From NCBI RefSeq assembly GCF_017255295.1, contig NZ_JAFKDE010000007.1, forward strand, positions 248,001 through 312,000: DNA of 64,000 nt, in the 5' to 3' direction. Below, piece by piece: positions 55,066-63,633 of this stretch. Under the pieces are notes generated by a model. It did no database searches. It was not told where the DNA came from and saw only the letters and a list, made by a program, of their open reading frames with translations. How positions within the stretch are numbered: position 1 is the first letter of the stretch; each line of letters begins with the position of its first letter. Origin of the DNA: Nitratireductor aquimarinus (lineage in GTDB: Bacteria > Pseudomonadota > Alphaproteobacteria > Rhizobiales > Rhizobiaceae). The translations under genes were made by a program, and so were the position numbers.

Positions 55066-55848
55066 ATGAGCTTGAATGGCTTTTTCACCAACCGTCGCGG
55101 CCTTATCGGTCTGGGCGCGGCCGCCCTTATCGCGGCATCGGCAGCATGGACGCCGGCCAGCGCAGAAACCCCGACCTACAAGGTGGGCTCGACCCCGACG
55201 GGCGTTCCCTTCACCTTTCTCGACGTGAAATCCAACAAGATCTCGGGCGTGATGGTCGACATCATCACCGCCATCGGTGAGGAGGAAGGTTTCACGCCGG
55301 ATGTGAAGGCAACCCAGTGGTCGGCGCTGATCCCGTCGCTGACCAGCGACAAGATCGACATCATCGCCGCCGCGATGTACGCGACCGAGGAACGCGCCAA
55401 GGTCGTCGATTTCACCGACACGGTCTATTCCTACGGCGAGGGCCTGTTCGTCTCCAAGGATGACGAAACCGAATACAAGACCCCGCAGGATCTTGAAGGC
55501 AAGACGGTCGGCGTGCAGGTCGGCACCGCCTATATCGAGCCGATGAAGGCGCTGGGCGTTTTCAAGGAAGTGAAGATCTACGACAGCATCCCCGACATCA
55601 TGCGCGACGTGCAGCTCGGCCGCATCGATGCGGGCTTCGGCGACCGGCCCATCGTCGCCTACCAGCTCTCGCAGGGGGCTGCGAATGTGCGGCTGGTGAA
55701 GAGCTACGACTCCACCATCACCGGCGATGTGGCGATGTCGGTGAAACCGGGCAATGACGAACTGCGCGCCTCGCTCAATGAGGGGCTCAAGAAGATCAAG
55801 GCTTCGGGCAAGCTCGACGAGATCCTCACCAAATGGGGCCTGAACTGA
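55066..55848 (+). CDS. Amino acid ABC transporter, periplasmic binding protein
   Basis: A 260-residue SBP_bac_3 solute-binding protein. The N-terminus has a twin-arginine-like TNRRGLIGLG before the hydrophobic core and a signal cleavage near ASA (about 32). The mature part opens TYKVGSTPTGVPFTFLDV; the ligand segment is IIAAAMYATEERAKVVDFTD. GGAGAGGAG precedes the ATG. First gene of a three-gene importer, divergent from the XRE-cupin regulator. Substrate probably an amino acid, opine or related amine that the FAD oxidase then attacks. Confidence 0.9.
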   Translation: MSLNGFFTNRRGLIGLGAAALIAASAAWTPASAETPTYKVGSTPTGVPFTFLDVKSNKISGVMVDIITAIGEEEGFTPDVKATQWSALIPSLTSDKIDIIAAAMYATEERAKVVDFTDTVYSYGEGLFVSKDDETEYKTPQDLEGKTVGVQVGTAYIEPMKALGVFKEVKIYDSIPDIMRDVQLGRIDAGFGDRPIVAYQLSQGAANVRLVKSYDSTITGDVAMSVKPGNDELRASLNEGLKKIKASGKLDEILTKWGLN

Positions 55849-55870
55849 TTTCAGGGCAATTGATCTGAAC

Positions 55871-55895
55871 GGCGCGGGAGCCCGTCTCCCGCGCC
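55871..55895 (+). promoter_or_regulatory. Intercistronic stem-loop between binding-protein and permease genes
   Basis: Perfect 9-bp stem GGCGCGGGA / TCCCGCGCC with a 7-nt loop and no T-run, 22 bases after the binding-protein stop. Such stems commonly protect the message of the binding protein so that it is made in excess over the membrane subunits. Confidence 0.6.
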
Positions 55896-55928
55896 ATCCG
55901 TTTCTTCGAACATTACGCAGGAAATACC

Positions 55929-56582
55929 ATGTCCGAGGCTCTCTCACGTGCCGCTGACTATCTGCCAGTCCTGATGGAAGGTGTCTGGGTCACCATTGCG
56001 GTCACCGTTCTGTCCCTGCTCGTCAGCACGGTTCTGGGGCTCTTCTGGGCCATTCTGGGCTGGACCAAGGTGCGCGCATTCCAGATGATCAGCCGGACCT
56101 TCATCACGGTCATTCGCGGCATTCCGATCATCGTCCAGCTTTTCTACATCTATTTCGTGATGCCCGATATCGGCATCAACCTGACGGCCTTTCAGGCCGG
56201 TGTGATCGGCATGGGCATCGCCTATTCCGCCTATCAGGCAGAGAATTTCCGGGCCGGCATCGAGGCTATCGACCGGGGGCAGATCGAGGCCGCCCAGTCC
56301 ATCGGTATGAGCGACAATCTGATCATGCGCCGCGTGATCCTTCCGCAGGCCTTCCGCATCGCCCTGCCGCCCTATGGCAACACGATGATCATGATGCTGA
56401 AGGACAGCTCGCTGGTGTCGACGATCACCGTGGCCGAACTGACCCGCCAGGGCCAGCTCATCGCCTCGTCCACCTTCGACAACATGACTGTCTTTACGCT
56501 GGTTGCGCTCATGTATCTGGTGATGGCGCTGCCCCTCACCTACCTCGCCCGCCAGCTTGAGAAGAGGTACAAAAACGCATGA
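55929..56582 (+). CDS. Amino acid ABC transporter permease
   Basis: A 217-residue HisM/GlnP-type permease with four to five helices and the ATPase-contact loop [23 protein letters not shown]. It probably forms a homodimer since a second permease gene is missing. The stop overlaps the ATPase start by four bases, and a stem-loop (55871-55895) separates it from the binding-protein gene. Confidence 0.93.
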   Translation: MSEALSRAADYLPVLMEGVWVTIAVTVLSLLVSTVLGLFWAILGWTKVRAFQMISRTFITVIRGIPIIVQLFYIYFVMPDIGINLTAFQAGVIGMGIAYSAYQAENFRAGIEAIDRGQIEAAQSIGMSDNLIMRRVILPQAFRIALPPYGNTMIMMLKDSSLVSTITVAELTRQGQLIASSTFDNMTVFTLVALMYLVMALPLTYLARQLEKRYKNA

Positions 56583-57313
56583 TTGAGGTCAGGGACATCC
56601 ACAAGAGCTACGGCCCGGTCGAGGTCATCCGCGGCATCAGCTTCGATGTCGAGCCGGGTGAAGTCGTCTGCATCATCGGTCCGTCGGGTTCTGGCAAATC
56701 CACCATCCTGCGCTGCCTCAACGGGCTGGAGACCTACCAGAAAGGCGAAATCCGGATCGACGGGCAACGCGTCGACCCCGAGGACAAATCCATCAAGGCG
56801 ATCCGCCAGCGGGTCTCCATGGTGTTTCAGCGCTTCAATCTCTTCCCCCACCGCACGGCCATCGAGAACGTGATGGAAGGGCCGGTCTACGTGAAGGGCA
56901 TGTCCCGCGCGGAAGCCCGCGAGATGGCCGCCGGCTATCTGAAGAAGGTCGGCCTCGAAGACAAGATGGAGAGCTATCCCGGCAATCTTTCGGGCGGACA
57001 GCAGCAGCGCGTGGCCATTGCCCGGGCGCTCGCCATGCAGCCCGAGGCGATCCTGTTCGATGAACCGACATCGGCGCTCGACCCCGAACTGGTGGGCGAC
57101 GTGCTCAGCGTGATGCGCCAGGTGGCCGAGGAAGGCATGACGATGGTTGTCGTCACCCATGAGATGGGCTTCGCCCGCGAGGTGGCGGACCGGGTGCTGT
57201 TCCTCGAGGGCGGCGTGATCGTCGAACAGGGCTCTGCGGAAGAGGTGCTGCGCAATCCGCAGGAGCCGCGCACCCAGAGCTTCCTCAAGCGGGTGCTCAA
57301 TCCGCTGATCTGA
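56579..57313 (+). CDS. Amino acid ABC transporter ATPase
   Basis: A 244-residue ATPase of the GlnQ group: Walker [10 protein letters not shown] (about 36-44), Q-loop [10 protein letters not shown], signature [14 protein letters not shown], Walker [13 protein letters not shown] and H-loop [15 protein letters not shown]. It completes the importer with the two genes before it. A hairpin (57329-57356) follows. Confidence 0.94.
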   Translation: MIEVRDIHKSYGPVEVIRGISFDVEPGEVVCIIGPSGSGKSTILRCLNGLETYQKGEIRIDGQRVDPEDKSIKAIRQRVSMVFQRFNLFPHRTAIENVMEGPVYVKGMSRAEAREMAAGYLKKVGLEDKMESYPGNLSGGQQQRVAIARALAMQPEAILFDEPTSALDPELVGDVLSVMRQVAEEGMTMVVVTHEMGFAREVADRVLFLEGGVIVEQGSAEEVLRNPQEPRTQSFLKRVLNPLI

Positions 57314-57328
57314 CGACAGCTATCCTGA

Positions 57329-57356
57329 GCGGATGGGAGACATTTTTCCCATCCGC
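57329..57356 (+). terminator. Hairpin after the ABC operon
   Basis: Perfect 10-bp stem GCGGATGGGA / TCCCATCCGC, 15 bases after the ATPase stop, with an 8-nt T-rich loop. No T-run follows, so the terminator call is moderate. Confidence 0.6.
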
Positions 57357-57440
57357 GCCACGATCCGATCCATTTGCGTTGCTATCGAGATCTCGTTTTG
57401 AGACCTTCCCTGACAAAATCAGGCAGCGTGGAGACGGACC

Positions 57441-59456
57441 GTGACATCGAAGAAACCCCAGAATGTGACCCGCGAGATCGCACGCGCCGCCCTGTTCGGC
57501 GCGTGTTTCGCCTTTGCATCAGCCGCTCAGCCGGCCTTTGCCGAGGTGGCTGACAGCGGGCGAATCGAAGCGATCACGCTCTCCTCCGGCGGTCTGGCCG
57601 AGATCCGGCGCACAGCCCGGATTGATGGCAACGGCACGCTGCGCATCGAAATCCCGCTCGACCAGGTGGACGATTTTCTGAAAAGTCTCGTGGTCCGTGA
57701 CCCGTCGGGCACAATCGATGCGGTGACGCTGGACGGTCTCTCCCCCGTCGAGGAAACATTCCGTCGCCTGCCCTTCAACGCAAGCGAAATGGGCTCCGTG
57801 CCGGCGCTGGCAGCCGCGCTTCAGGGCGTTGCCGTGCGCGCCACATCCGGCGGGCGCACGGTGGAAGGCATGATCCTGGGCGTCGACACGCAACAGGCCG
57901 GCAGCGAAACAGCACCACGCACCGAGCGCGTTCTCTCTGTCATGACCGAAGCCGGTACGGTGGAGATGCTGAAGCTTGGCACAGACACCGAGCTCGACAT
58001 TCGCGACGAGGCGATGCGCGAGAAGCTGCGCCAGGCCGCAAAGGTGAGCGGGCGCGGCCGCACCGACACGATCCGCTCCGTGGCAATCGACCTGACAGGA
58101 ACCGGTGCGCGCGACATCACGCTTTCCTATGTGGTGCCCGCACCGGTCTGGAAATCCGCCTATCGGCTTGTTTCAGGCGAAGGTGAAAGGGCGCGCCTGC
58201 AGGCCTGGGCGGTTATCGAAAACGCCACTGGCGAGGACTGGAGAGGCATCGGCCTGACACTCTCGTCCGGCGCACCCGTGACGCTCGCGCAGCGCCTGCA
58301 CCAGCGTTACTGGAACGAGCGACCGGAGATCCCCGTCGCCGTGGGCAACGCCGCGCCACCCCGTCCGGACGACAGCAGCGCCATCGAAATGTCCGAGATG
58401 GACGCAATGCCGCTGCGCAAGCGCGCCTTTGGCGCAGCACCCGCGCCGGCCATGATGGCCGACATGGCAATGCCCATGCCTTCGGAACCGACCGACCGCA
58501 GCCTGCCGCGCGAGGGCGAAACCAGCGCCACCTATCGCCTGCCGAACGCCATCGATCTTGCCGCGGGGAAAAGCCTCTCCGTGCCCTTCGTGGATGCGGA
58601 AATCCGCGCTGAGCGCGTCTCGCTCTTCCAGCCGGAGGGCCGCAGCATCCACCCCGTTGCAGCCGTGTTCCTGAGCAACGATACGGAAGCGAGCCTGCCG
58701 CCCGGCATTGTCACCGTCTACGACACGGCGAGCGGCTATGTGGGCGATGCGCAGCTCACGGGCATTCCTGCCGGTGAAAGCCGCATGGCGAGCTTTGCCA
58801 GCGACCGCAAGGTCGAGATCGCAACGGAGACCAATCCGGACGAACGCGTGAGCGAGGTCTCCATCGTCGATGGCACGCTGCACACGACCACCGTATCGCG
58901 GATCACCACCAGCTATGCGATCAAGGGCGCACCGGACGCGCCGCGCACGATCCTGATCGAGCATCCGCGCCGCGACGGCTGGAAGATGGCCTCGACCGCC
59001 CTCGACAGCGCCACGCCGTCGCATTATCGCCTGCGCGCCAAGGTGGACGCCGGCGGCAAGGCCAGCGTGAAAGCCGTGATGGAACGCAGCCGCACGGAGA
59101 GTTTTGCCCTGTTCGACGCCAGCGCAGACGCCGTCTATGTCTGGGCGGGAACGGCAGCCGACACGACGACGACAGAGCGGCTGAGAACGCTTGCAGCCAT
59201 GAAGCGCGAGGCAGCAACGGCGGAGCGCAAGGTGGAGAACATCCAGCGCGAGCTGGAGCGCACGACCGGCGACCAGGCCCGCATCCGCGACAATCTCGGC
59301 TCGGTCCCCGGAGAAAGCGCGCTCGGCCAGCGCTACATGCGCATGCTGGAAGAGCAGGAAAACCGTATCGCCGGACTTTCCGACAGGAGAAGCGACGCGG
59401 AAGCAGAGCTCCAGCGCCTTGAAAAAGACATGCGGGATTTCATCGCCAAGCTTTAG
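57441..59456 (+). CDS. Exported DUF4139 domain protein
   Basis: A 671-residue protein with a signal peptide (about 1-35, ending AFAE). The central region (about 210-560) is a DUF4139 domain: LSYVVPAPVWKSAYRLV and IENATGEDWRGIGLTLSSGAPV are typical. The last 80 residues form a coiled coil (AERKVENIQRELERTTGDQ ... SDAEAELQRLEKD). DUF4139 includes the eukaryotic/bacterial 'mucoidy inhibitor A' group; no function is proven. It starts with GTG and stands between the ABC operon and ectR, with no close partner. Confidence 0.82.
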   Translation: MTSKKPQNVTREIARAALFGACFAFASAAQPAFAEVADSGRIEAITLSSGGLAEIRRTARIDGNGTLRIEIPLDQVDDFLKSLVVRDPSGTIDAVTLDGLSPVEETFRRLPFNASEMGSVPALAAALQGVAVRATSGGRTVEGMILGVDTQQAGSETAPRTERVLSVMTEAGTVEMLKLGTDTELDIRDEAMREKLRQAAKVSGRGRTDTIRSVAIDLTGTGARDITLSYVVPAPVWKSAYRLVSGEGERARLQAWAVIENATGEDWRGIGLTLSSGAPVTLAQRLHQRYWNERPEIPVAVGNAAPPRPDDSSAIEMSEMDAMPLRKRAFGAAPAPAMMADMAMPMPSEPTDRSLPREGETSATYRLPNAIDLAAGKSLSVPFVDAEIRAERVSLFQPEGRSIHPVAAVFLSNDTEASLPPGIVTVYDTASGYVGDAQLTGIPAGESRMASFASDRKVEIATETNPDERVSEVSIVDGTLHTTTVSRITTSYAIKGAPDAPRTILIEHPRRDGWKMASTALDSATPSHYRLRAKVDAGGKASVKAVMERSRTESFALFDASADAVYVWAGTAADTTTTERLRTLAAMKREAATAERKVENIQRELERTTGDQARIRDNLGSVPGESALGQRYMRMLEEQENRIAGLSDRRSDAEAELQRLEKDMRDFIAKL

Positions 59457-59503
59457 AGCACCTTAGGGTCAGGGCCTGGGATGAGGGGCCGTGCAGGATC
59501 GCG

Positions 59504-59980
59504 CTATTTGCGATCCACCGCCCCGACATCCAGCAGCGGCGCGGCATCCAGCGCGCCGGCGTTGAGCATTGCGCCGACCCGTTCCAGCGCGGCAACGATC
59601 ATGCCCTGCTCCCAGTCGGGCAGGGCCTGAAACTGCTCGGAAAAAGTCTTCTGGAGCGGGTCGGGCGCGGCTGAAAGAAGAGCCTTGCCCTCCTCCGTCG
59701 GCGCAACCCAAACGACGCGCTTGTCGCGCTCGCTGCGCGTGCGCGTCACCAGCTTGCGGGCCTCCAGCTTGTCCACCAGCGATGTCGCGGTGGCCTGCCC
59801 GACACCGGCCTTGCCGGCAATGTCCTTGGGCGTGGCGCGACCGGCGGCCACGACGATTTCAAGAACGATGAGCTGCGGCGTGGTCAGCCCCGTGGCGCGC
59901 GCCAGCGTGCGCGCATTCAGCTCGGTTGCGCGCAGGATGCGCCGCAGCGCGATCAGGCTTGTTTCCGTACGGTCTTCCAT
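59504..59980 (-). CDS. ectR: MarR family regulator EctR
   Basis: A 158-residue MarR-type winged helix-turn-helix repressor (recognition helix VGQATATSLVDKLEARKLVTR, wing RSERDKRVVW). The start at 59980 is preferred (GGGGAA upstream), since the frame before it has no family features. It is divergent from ectA with a 222-bp gap that contains several dyads, the standard position of EctR, the repressor of ectoine genes. It probably also represses itself. Confidence 0.88.
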   Translation of the reverse strand: MEDRTETSLIALRRILRATELNARTLARATGLTTPQLIVLEIVVAAGRATPKDIAGKAGVGQATATSLVDKLEARKLVTRTRSERDKRVVWVAPTEEGKALLSAAPDPLQKTFSEQFQALPDWEQGMIVAALERVGAMLNAGALDAAPLLDVGAVDRK

Positions 59981-60073
59981 GCCGCCATTCCCCAAAAAAC
60001 GCGGTGGCCACTCGGCGATTCTCTGTCGCCCTCCCCATCGGCACATGGATAGCAGAGAAAATATAATTTGATT

Positions 60074-60128
60074 AGCGAATAAAACTTCGCTGCAAATTCC
60101 CATGTAATTCAATTATTTGCAGATTACA
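60074..60128. promoter_or_regulatory. Candidate EctR operator region
   Basis: Three dyads crowd here: AGCGAA-N6-TTCGCT (60074-60091), TGCAAAT-N17-ATTTGCA (60091-60121) and TGTAAT-N14-ATTACA (60103-60128). They lie between ectR and the proposed ectA promoter. MarR proteins bind 16-20 bp palindromes, so the first is the best single match. Confidence 0.45.
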
Positions 60129-60152
60129 CGGAACCATTTTTGATTCCGGCGG

Positions 60153-60180
60153 TTGAAATATCCTTCGATAGTCATAATAT
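60153..60180 (+). promoter_or_regulatory. Candidate sigma-70-type promoter of the ect operon
   Basis: TTGAAA (60153-60158), 16-bp spacer, TAATAT (60175-60180), leaving a leader of about 15 nt before the ectA start codon at 60203. Both hexamers are close to consensus and the context is AT-rich. A GAGGAG ribosome site lies at 60192-60197. Confidence 0.5.
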
Positions 60181-60202
60181 CCGGCGCGCTATGAGGAGAC
60201 CA

Positions 60203-60805
60203 ATGGCCATCACTGACATCAAGCTTGTACGCAAGCGATCGCCCGAAATTGTCTATCGTCCGCCTGCCAAGGAAGACGGCGCGGATGTGTGGCGGCTCAT
60301 CCAGTCCTGCGAGCCGCTCGACGAGAATTCCCTCTACTGCAACCTTTTGCAGTGCGACCATTTCGGCGACACATGCATCGCCGCCGAAAGAACCAGCGAC
60401 GGAGCGCTGGTTGGCTGGGTATCCGGCTATCTGCTGCCTGACGAAGACAACACTCTGTTCGTCTGGCAGGTCGCCGTGGACCAGAGCGTCCAGGGTCAGG
60501 GCGTCGGCAAGAAGCTGCTCGCCGCGCTGCTCCAGCGCGATGCCTGCGAGAATGTGCGGGCGCTGAAAACCACGATCACCTCCGACAACAAGGCGAGCTG
60601 GGGACTTTTCAACTCGCTTGCGCGTTCCCGGGGCGGCGAACTCAGCCATGAGCCCTACTTCCGCAAGGATGCGCATTTCGACGGCAAACACGCCACCGAA
60701 CATATGGTGACGATTGCATTCGCAGACGACGCGTCTGCGGGCATGCGCGGAAACTGGGTTTCCCTGCGCAACGCCGACGAGGCCCGGAGCGACGATGCCG
60801 CCTGA
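60203..60805 (+). CDS. ectA: L-2,4-diaminobutyrate acetyltransferase
   Basis: A 200-residue GNAT enzyme that acetylates L-2,4-diaminobutyrate to N-gamma-acetyl-DABA, the second ectoine step. The opening YRPPAKEDGADVWRLIQSC and the acetyl-CoA site VAVDQSVQGQGVGKKLL are typical of EctA. The start at 60203 has GAGGAG five bases upstream. First gene of ectABCD-ask. The C-terminal extension of about fifteen residues (acidic/Ser-rich) makes it a little longer than usual. Confidence 0.95.
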   Translation: MAITDIKLVRKRSPEIVYRPPAKEDGADVWRLIQSCEPLDENSLYCNLLQCDHFGDTCIAAERTSDGALVGWVSGYLLPDEDNTLFVWQVAVDQSVQGQGVGKKLLAALLQRDACENVRALKTTITSDNKASWGLFNSLARSRGGELSHEPYFRKDAHFDGKHATEHMVTIAFADDASAGMRGNWVSLRNADEARSDDAA

Positions 60806-60883
60806 TGGCGGCATCACAATCTGCCTCCCCCGATTCGCCCCTTGCTAATTCGCACGACCGAACAAAAATCCGAAGGAAAACAG

Positions 60884-62173
60884 ATGACGACCGTTACGAC
60901 GGACGACAAGCAGATTTTCACGCGACGCGAATCCGAAGCGCGCAGCTATTGCCGCAGCTTCCCCAGCGTGTTCGCCAAGGCCCAGGGCGCGACCCTGACC
61001 GACGCCGAAGGGCGCGACTATATCGATTTTCTGGCCGGCTGTTCGACCCTGAACTACGGCCACAACGACCCGGACATGAAGGCCGCGCTGATCGAGCATA
61101 TCGAGCGCGACGGCGTGACCCACGGGCTCGACATGCACACCGACGCCAAGGCCGACTTCCTGAAGGCCTTCGAGCGCATCATCCTGCGTCCGCGCGACAT
61201 GGACCACCGCGTCATGTTCACCGGCCCGACGGGCGCAAACGCCATTGAGGCGGCGCTGAAGATCGCCCGCAAGGCGACCGGTCGCCAGAACGTGATCTCT
61301 TTCACCAACGGCTTCCATGGCGTCACGCTCGGCGCGCTGGCAGCAACCGGCAATGGCTACCATCGCGGTGGTGCCGGCGTGCCGCTGAACCACGTCACGC
61401 GCATCCCCTATGATGGCGCGATGGGCGGCGACATCGACACGGCGGATCTTCTGAACCGCATGCTCTCGGAGCCCTCCAGCGGCGTCGACAAGCCGGCGGC
61501 CATCATGTTCGAGACCGTGCAGGGCGAAGGCGGGCTGAACGCCGCGTCGCGCGAATGGGTGCGTCGCGTCAGCGAGATCGCCAGGGCGCATGGCGCGCTG
61601 CTCATCATCGATGACATTCAGGCGGGCTGCGGCCGCACCGGCCACTTCTTCTCCTTCGAGGAGATGGGCATCTCGCCGGACATCGTCACCATGGCGAAGT
61701 CGCTGTCGGGTTATGGCCTGCCCTTCGCAGCGCTGCTCGTGAAGCCGAAATACGACGTGTTCGGCCCGGCCGAGCACAACGGCACGTTCCGCGGCAACAA
61801 CCACGCCTTCGTCACCGCGCGCGTTGCGCTGGAGAAGTTCTGGGCAGACGACGCGTTCCGCGCCACCATCGCCGAGCGCAGCGCCTATCTGGAAAAGCGC
61901 CTCAACGAGATCGCAGCGCTCCTGCCGGACGCCCGCGTGAAGGGCCGCGGCATGATGATGGGCGTCGATGTGGGCTCGGGCGAAACGGCAAGCGACATCT
62001 GCAAGCGCTGTTTCCGTGACGGCCTCATCATCGAGACCTCCGGCGCCTATGACGAGGTCGTGAAGATCCTCTGCCCGCTCACCATCGAGCAGGACACATT
62101 TGCGCGCGGACTGGACATCCTCCAGTCTGCCGTCGCTGAGACAACTCAGAATACGAAAATTGCAGCGGAGTAA
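60884..62173 (+). CDS. ectB: L-2,4-diaminobutyrate transaminase
   Basis: A 429-residue class III PLP aminotransferase that makes L-2,4-diaminobutyrate from aspartate semialdehyde and glutamate. The PLP Lys lies in [12 protein letters not shown] and the Asp partner in [29 protein letters not shown] is the EctB-type N-terminus. It lies 78 bp after ectA and five bases before ectC. Confidence 0.96.
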   Translation: MTTVTTDDKQIFTRRESEARSYCRSFPSVFAKAQGATLTDAEGRDYIDFLAGCSTLNYGHNDPDMKAALIEHIERDGVTHGLDMHTDAKADFLKAFERIILRPRDMDHRVMFTGPTGANAIEAALKIARKATGRQNVISFTNGFHGVTLGALAATGNGYHRGGAGVPLNHVTRIPYDGAMGGDIDTADLLNRMLSEPSSGVDKPAAIMFETVQGEGGLNAASREWVRRVSEIARAHGALLIIDDIQAGCGRTGHFFSFEEMGISPDIVTMAKSLSGYGLPFAALLVKPKYDVFGPAEHNGTFRGNNHAFVTARVALEKFWADDAFRATIAERSAYLEKRLNEIAALLPDARVKGRGMMMGVDVGSGETASDICKRCFRDGLIIETSGAYDEVVKILCPLTIEQDTFARGLDILQSAVAETTQNTKIAAE

Positions 62174-62178
62174 CGAAC

Positions 62179-62571
62179 ATGATCGTGCGCGACCTTAACG
62201 AAGCGAAGAACACCGAACGTCACGTCCATTCGGAAGGCTGGGACAGTGTCCGCCTTCTCCTGAAGTCGGATGAGATGGGTTTCTCCTTCCACATCACGAC
62301 CATCCATGCCGGCGCAGACCTGACCATGCATTACAAGAACCACCTTGAGTGCGTCTATTGCGTCGACGGCACCGGTTCGATCAAGGATCTGGCCACCGGC
62401 GAAACGCACCAGATCAAGCCCGGCGTCATGTATGCACTCGACAAGCACGACAAGCACATTCTGCGCGCCGACGCCGACAAGCCGATGATCATGGCCTGCG
62501 TCTTCAATCCGCCGGTCACCGGCAATGAAGTGCACCAGGCTGACGGCTCTTACGCGCTGGAGGACGCCTGA
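62179..62571 (+). CDS. ectC: L-ectoine synthase
   Basis: A 130-residue cupin-fold enzyme that cyclises N-gamma-acetyl-DABA to ectoine. The family opening [16 protein letters not shown] and the cupin metal segment [18 protein letters not shown] are clear. It begins five bases after the ectB stop with GGAG eight bases upstream. A hairpin follows before ectD (62583-62619). Confidence 0.97.
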   Translation: MIVRDLNEAKNTERHVHSEGWDSVRLLLKSDEMGFSFHITTIHAGADLTMHYKNHLECVYCVDGTGSIKDLATGETHQIKPGVMYALDKHDKHILRADADKPMIMACVFNPPVTGNEVHQADGSYALEDA

Positions 62572-62582
62572 TCCAATACGGA

Positions 62583-62619
62583 CGAAGCGCCGCGCCCGCT
62601 CATGAGGCGCGGCGCTTCG
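62583..62619 (+). promoter_or_regulatory. Strong stem-loop between ectC and ectD
   Basis: A perfect 14-bp stem (CGAAGCGCCGCGCC / GGCGCGGCGCTTCG) with a 9-nt loop, 11 bases after the ectC stop, and no T-run. It could work as a partial terminator or RNA stability element that makes ectD (hydroxyectoine) expression lower than or separate from ectABC. Confidence 0.7.
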
Positions 62620-62667
62620 GACGCTGCATCCGCCGGCGAAAACCCTGAAAACAGAAGGAGACCGACC

Positions 62668-63612
62668 ATGACAGCGATGTCAAAGGAACGTGACCCGAAG
62701 GGCGAGCGACGACAGGATCCCTATCCAAGCAGGCTGCCGAAAGAGCATTGGCTGCCGCGCCAGGACAGAACCGTGTGGAGCCAGTGGCGACCCGACGCGC
62801 CGCTCACCGCACAGCAGGCCGACCAGTTCGACCGCGACGGCTTTCTTGTTCTGAAGGACCTCTTCACGCCGCAGGAAGTGGAGGCGCTGAAAGCCGAATC
62901 CGCAGCCCTGCGCGGTGGCGAGCGCGCGCTGATGGATGACAGCGTCATTACCGAGCCCGGCTCCAGCGAAGTGCGCACCATCTTCAAGCTTCCGGAGCAG
63001 AGCCCTCTTTTTCACCGTCTCGCCAGCGACCGCCGCATTGCCGGCATCGCGCGCTTTCTTCTCGGTGACGAGGTCTACATTCACCAGTCGCGCCTGAACT
63101 ACAAACCGGGTTTCACCGGCAAGGAATTCTACTGGCATTCGGATTTCGAGACCTGGCATGCGGAAGACGGCATGCCGCGCATGCGCGCCGTGTCCGCCTC
63201 GCTTCTCCTGACCGACAACGACGCCCTCAACGGCCCGCTCATGCTGATGCCGGGCTCGCACAGACATTTCATCGCCTGCGCCGGCGAAACGCCCGAAGAC
63301 AACCACAAATCCTCGCTGAAAAAGCAGGAAGTGGGCGTCCCCTCGCATGAGGCGCTGACCAGCCTCGCCAAAGAGCACGGCGTAACCGCAGCCACCGGCA
63401 AGGCCGGCACGCTGGTTCTGTTCGATTGCAACACGATGCATGGCTCCAACGGCAACATCACGCCGTTTGCCCGTTCCAACGCGTTCTTCGTGTTCAACGC
63501 CATGTCGAACCGGCTGCAACGGCCCTTCGGAGCCGGTAAGGCGCGACCAGACTTCCTCGCCGACCGTGGCGAACCCAACCCCGTGGCCATTCAGACCGGG
63601 AAACTGGCGTAA
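62668..63612 (+). CDS. ectD: Ectoine 5-hydroxylase
   Basis: A 314-residue Fe(II)/2-oxoglutarate dioxygenase that hydroxylates ectoine to 5-hydroxyectoine. Iron ligands are His and Asp in WHSDFETWH and the distal His in NTMHGSNGNITP; ADQFDRDGFLVLKDLFTP is the EctD signature. The start at 62668 has AAGGAG seven bases upstream. It lies after ectC and the hairpin, and before ask. Confidence 0.95.
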   Translation: MTAMSKERDPKGERRQDPYPSRLPKEHWLPRQDRTVWSQWRPDAPLTAQQADQFDRDGFLVLKDLFTPQEVEALKAESAALRGGERALMDDSVITEPGSSEVRTIFKLPEQSPLFHRLASDRRIAGIARFLLGDEVYIHQSRLNYKPGFTGKEFYWHSDFETWHAEDGMPRMRAVSASLLLTDNDALNGPLMLMPGSHRHFIACAGETPEDNHKSSLKKQEVGVPSHEALTSLAKEHGVTAATGKAGTLVLFDCNTMHGSNGNITPFARSNAFFVFNAMSNRLQRPFGAGKARPDFLADRGEPNPVAIQTGKLA

Positions 63613-63633
63613 GCCAAAGAAACATTGGACATC

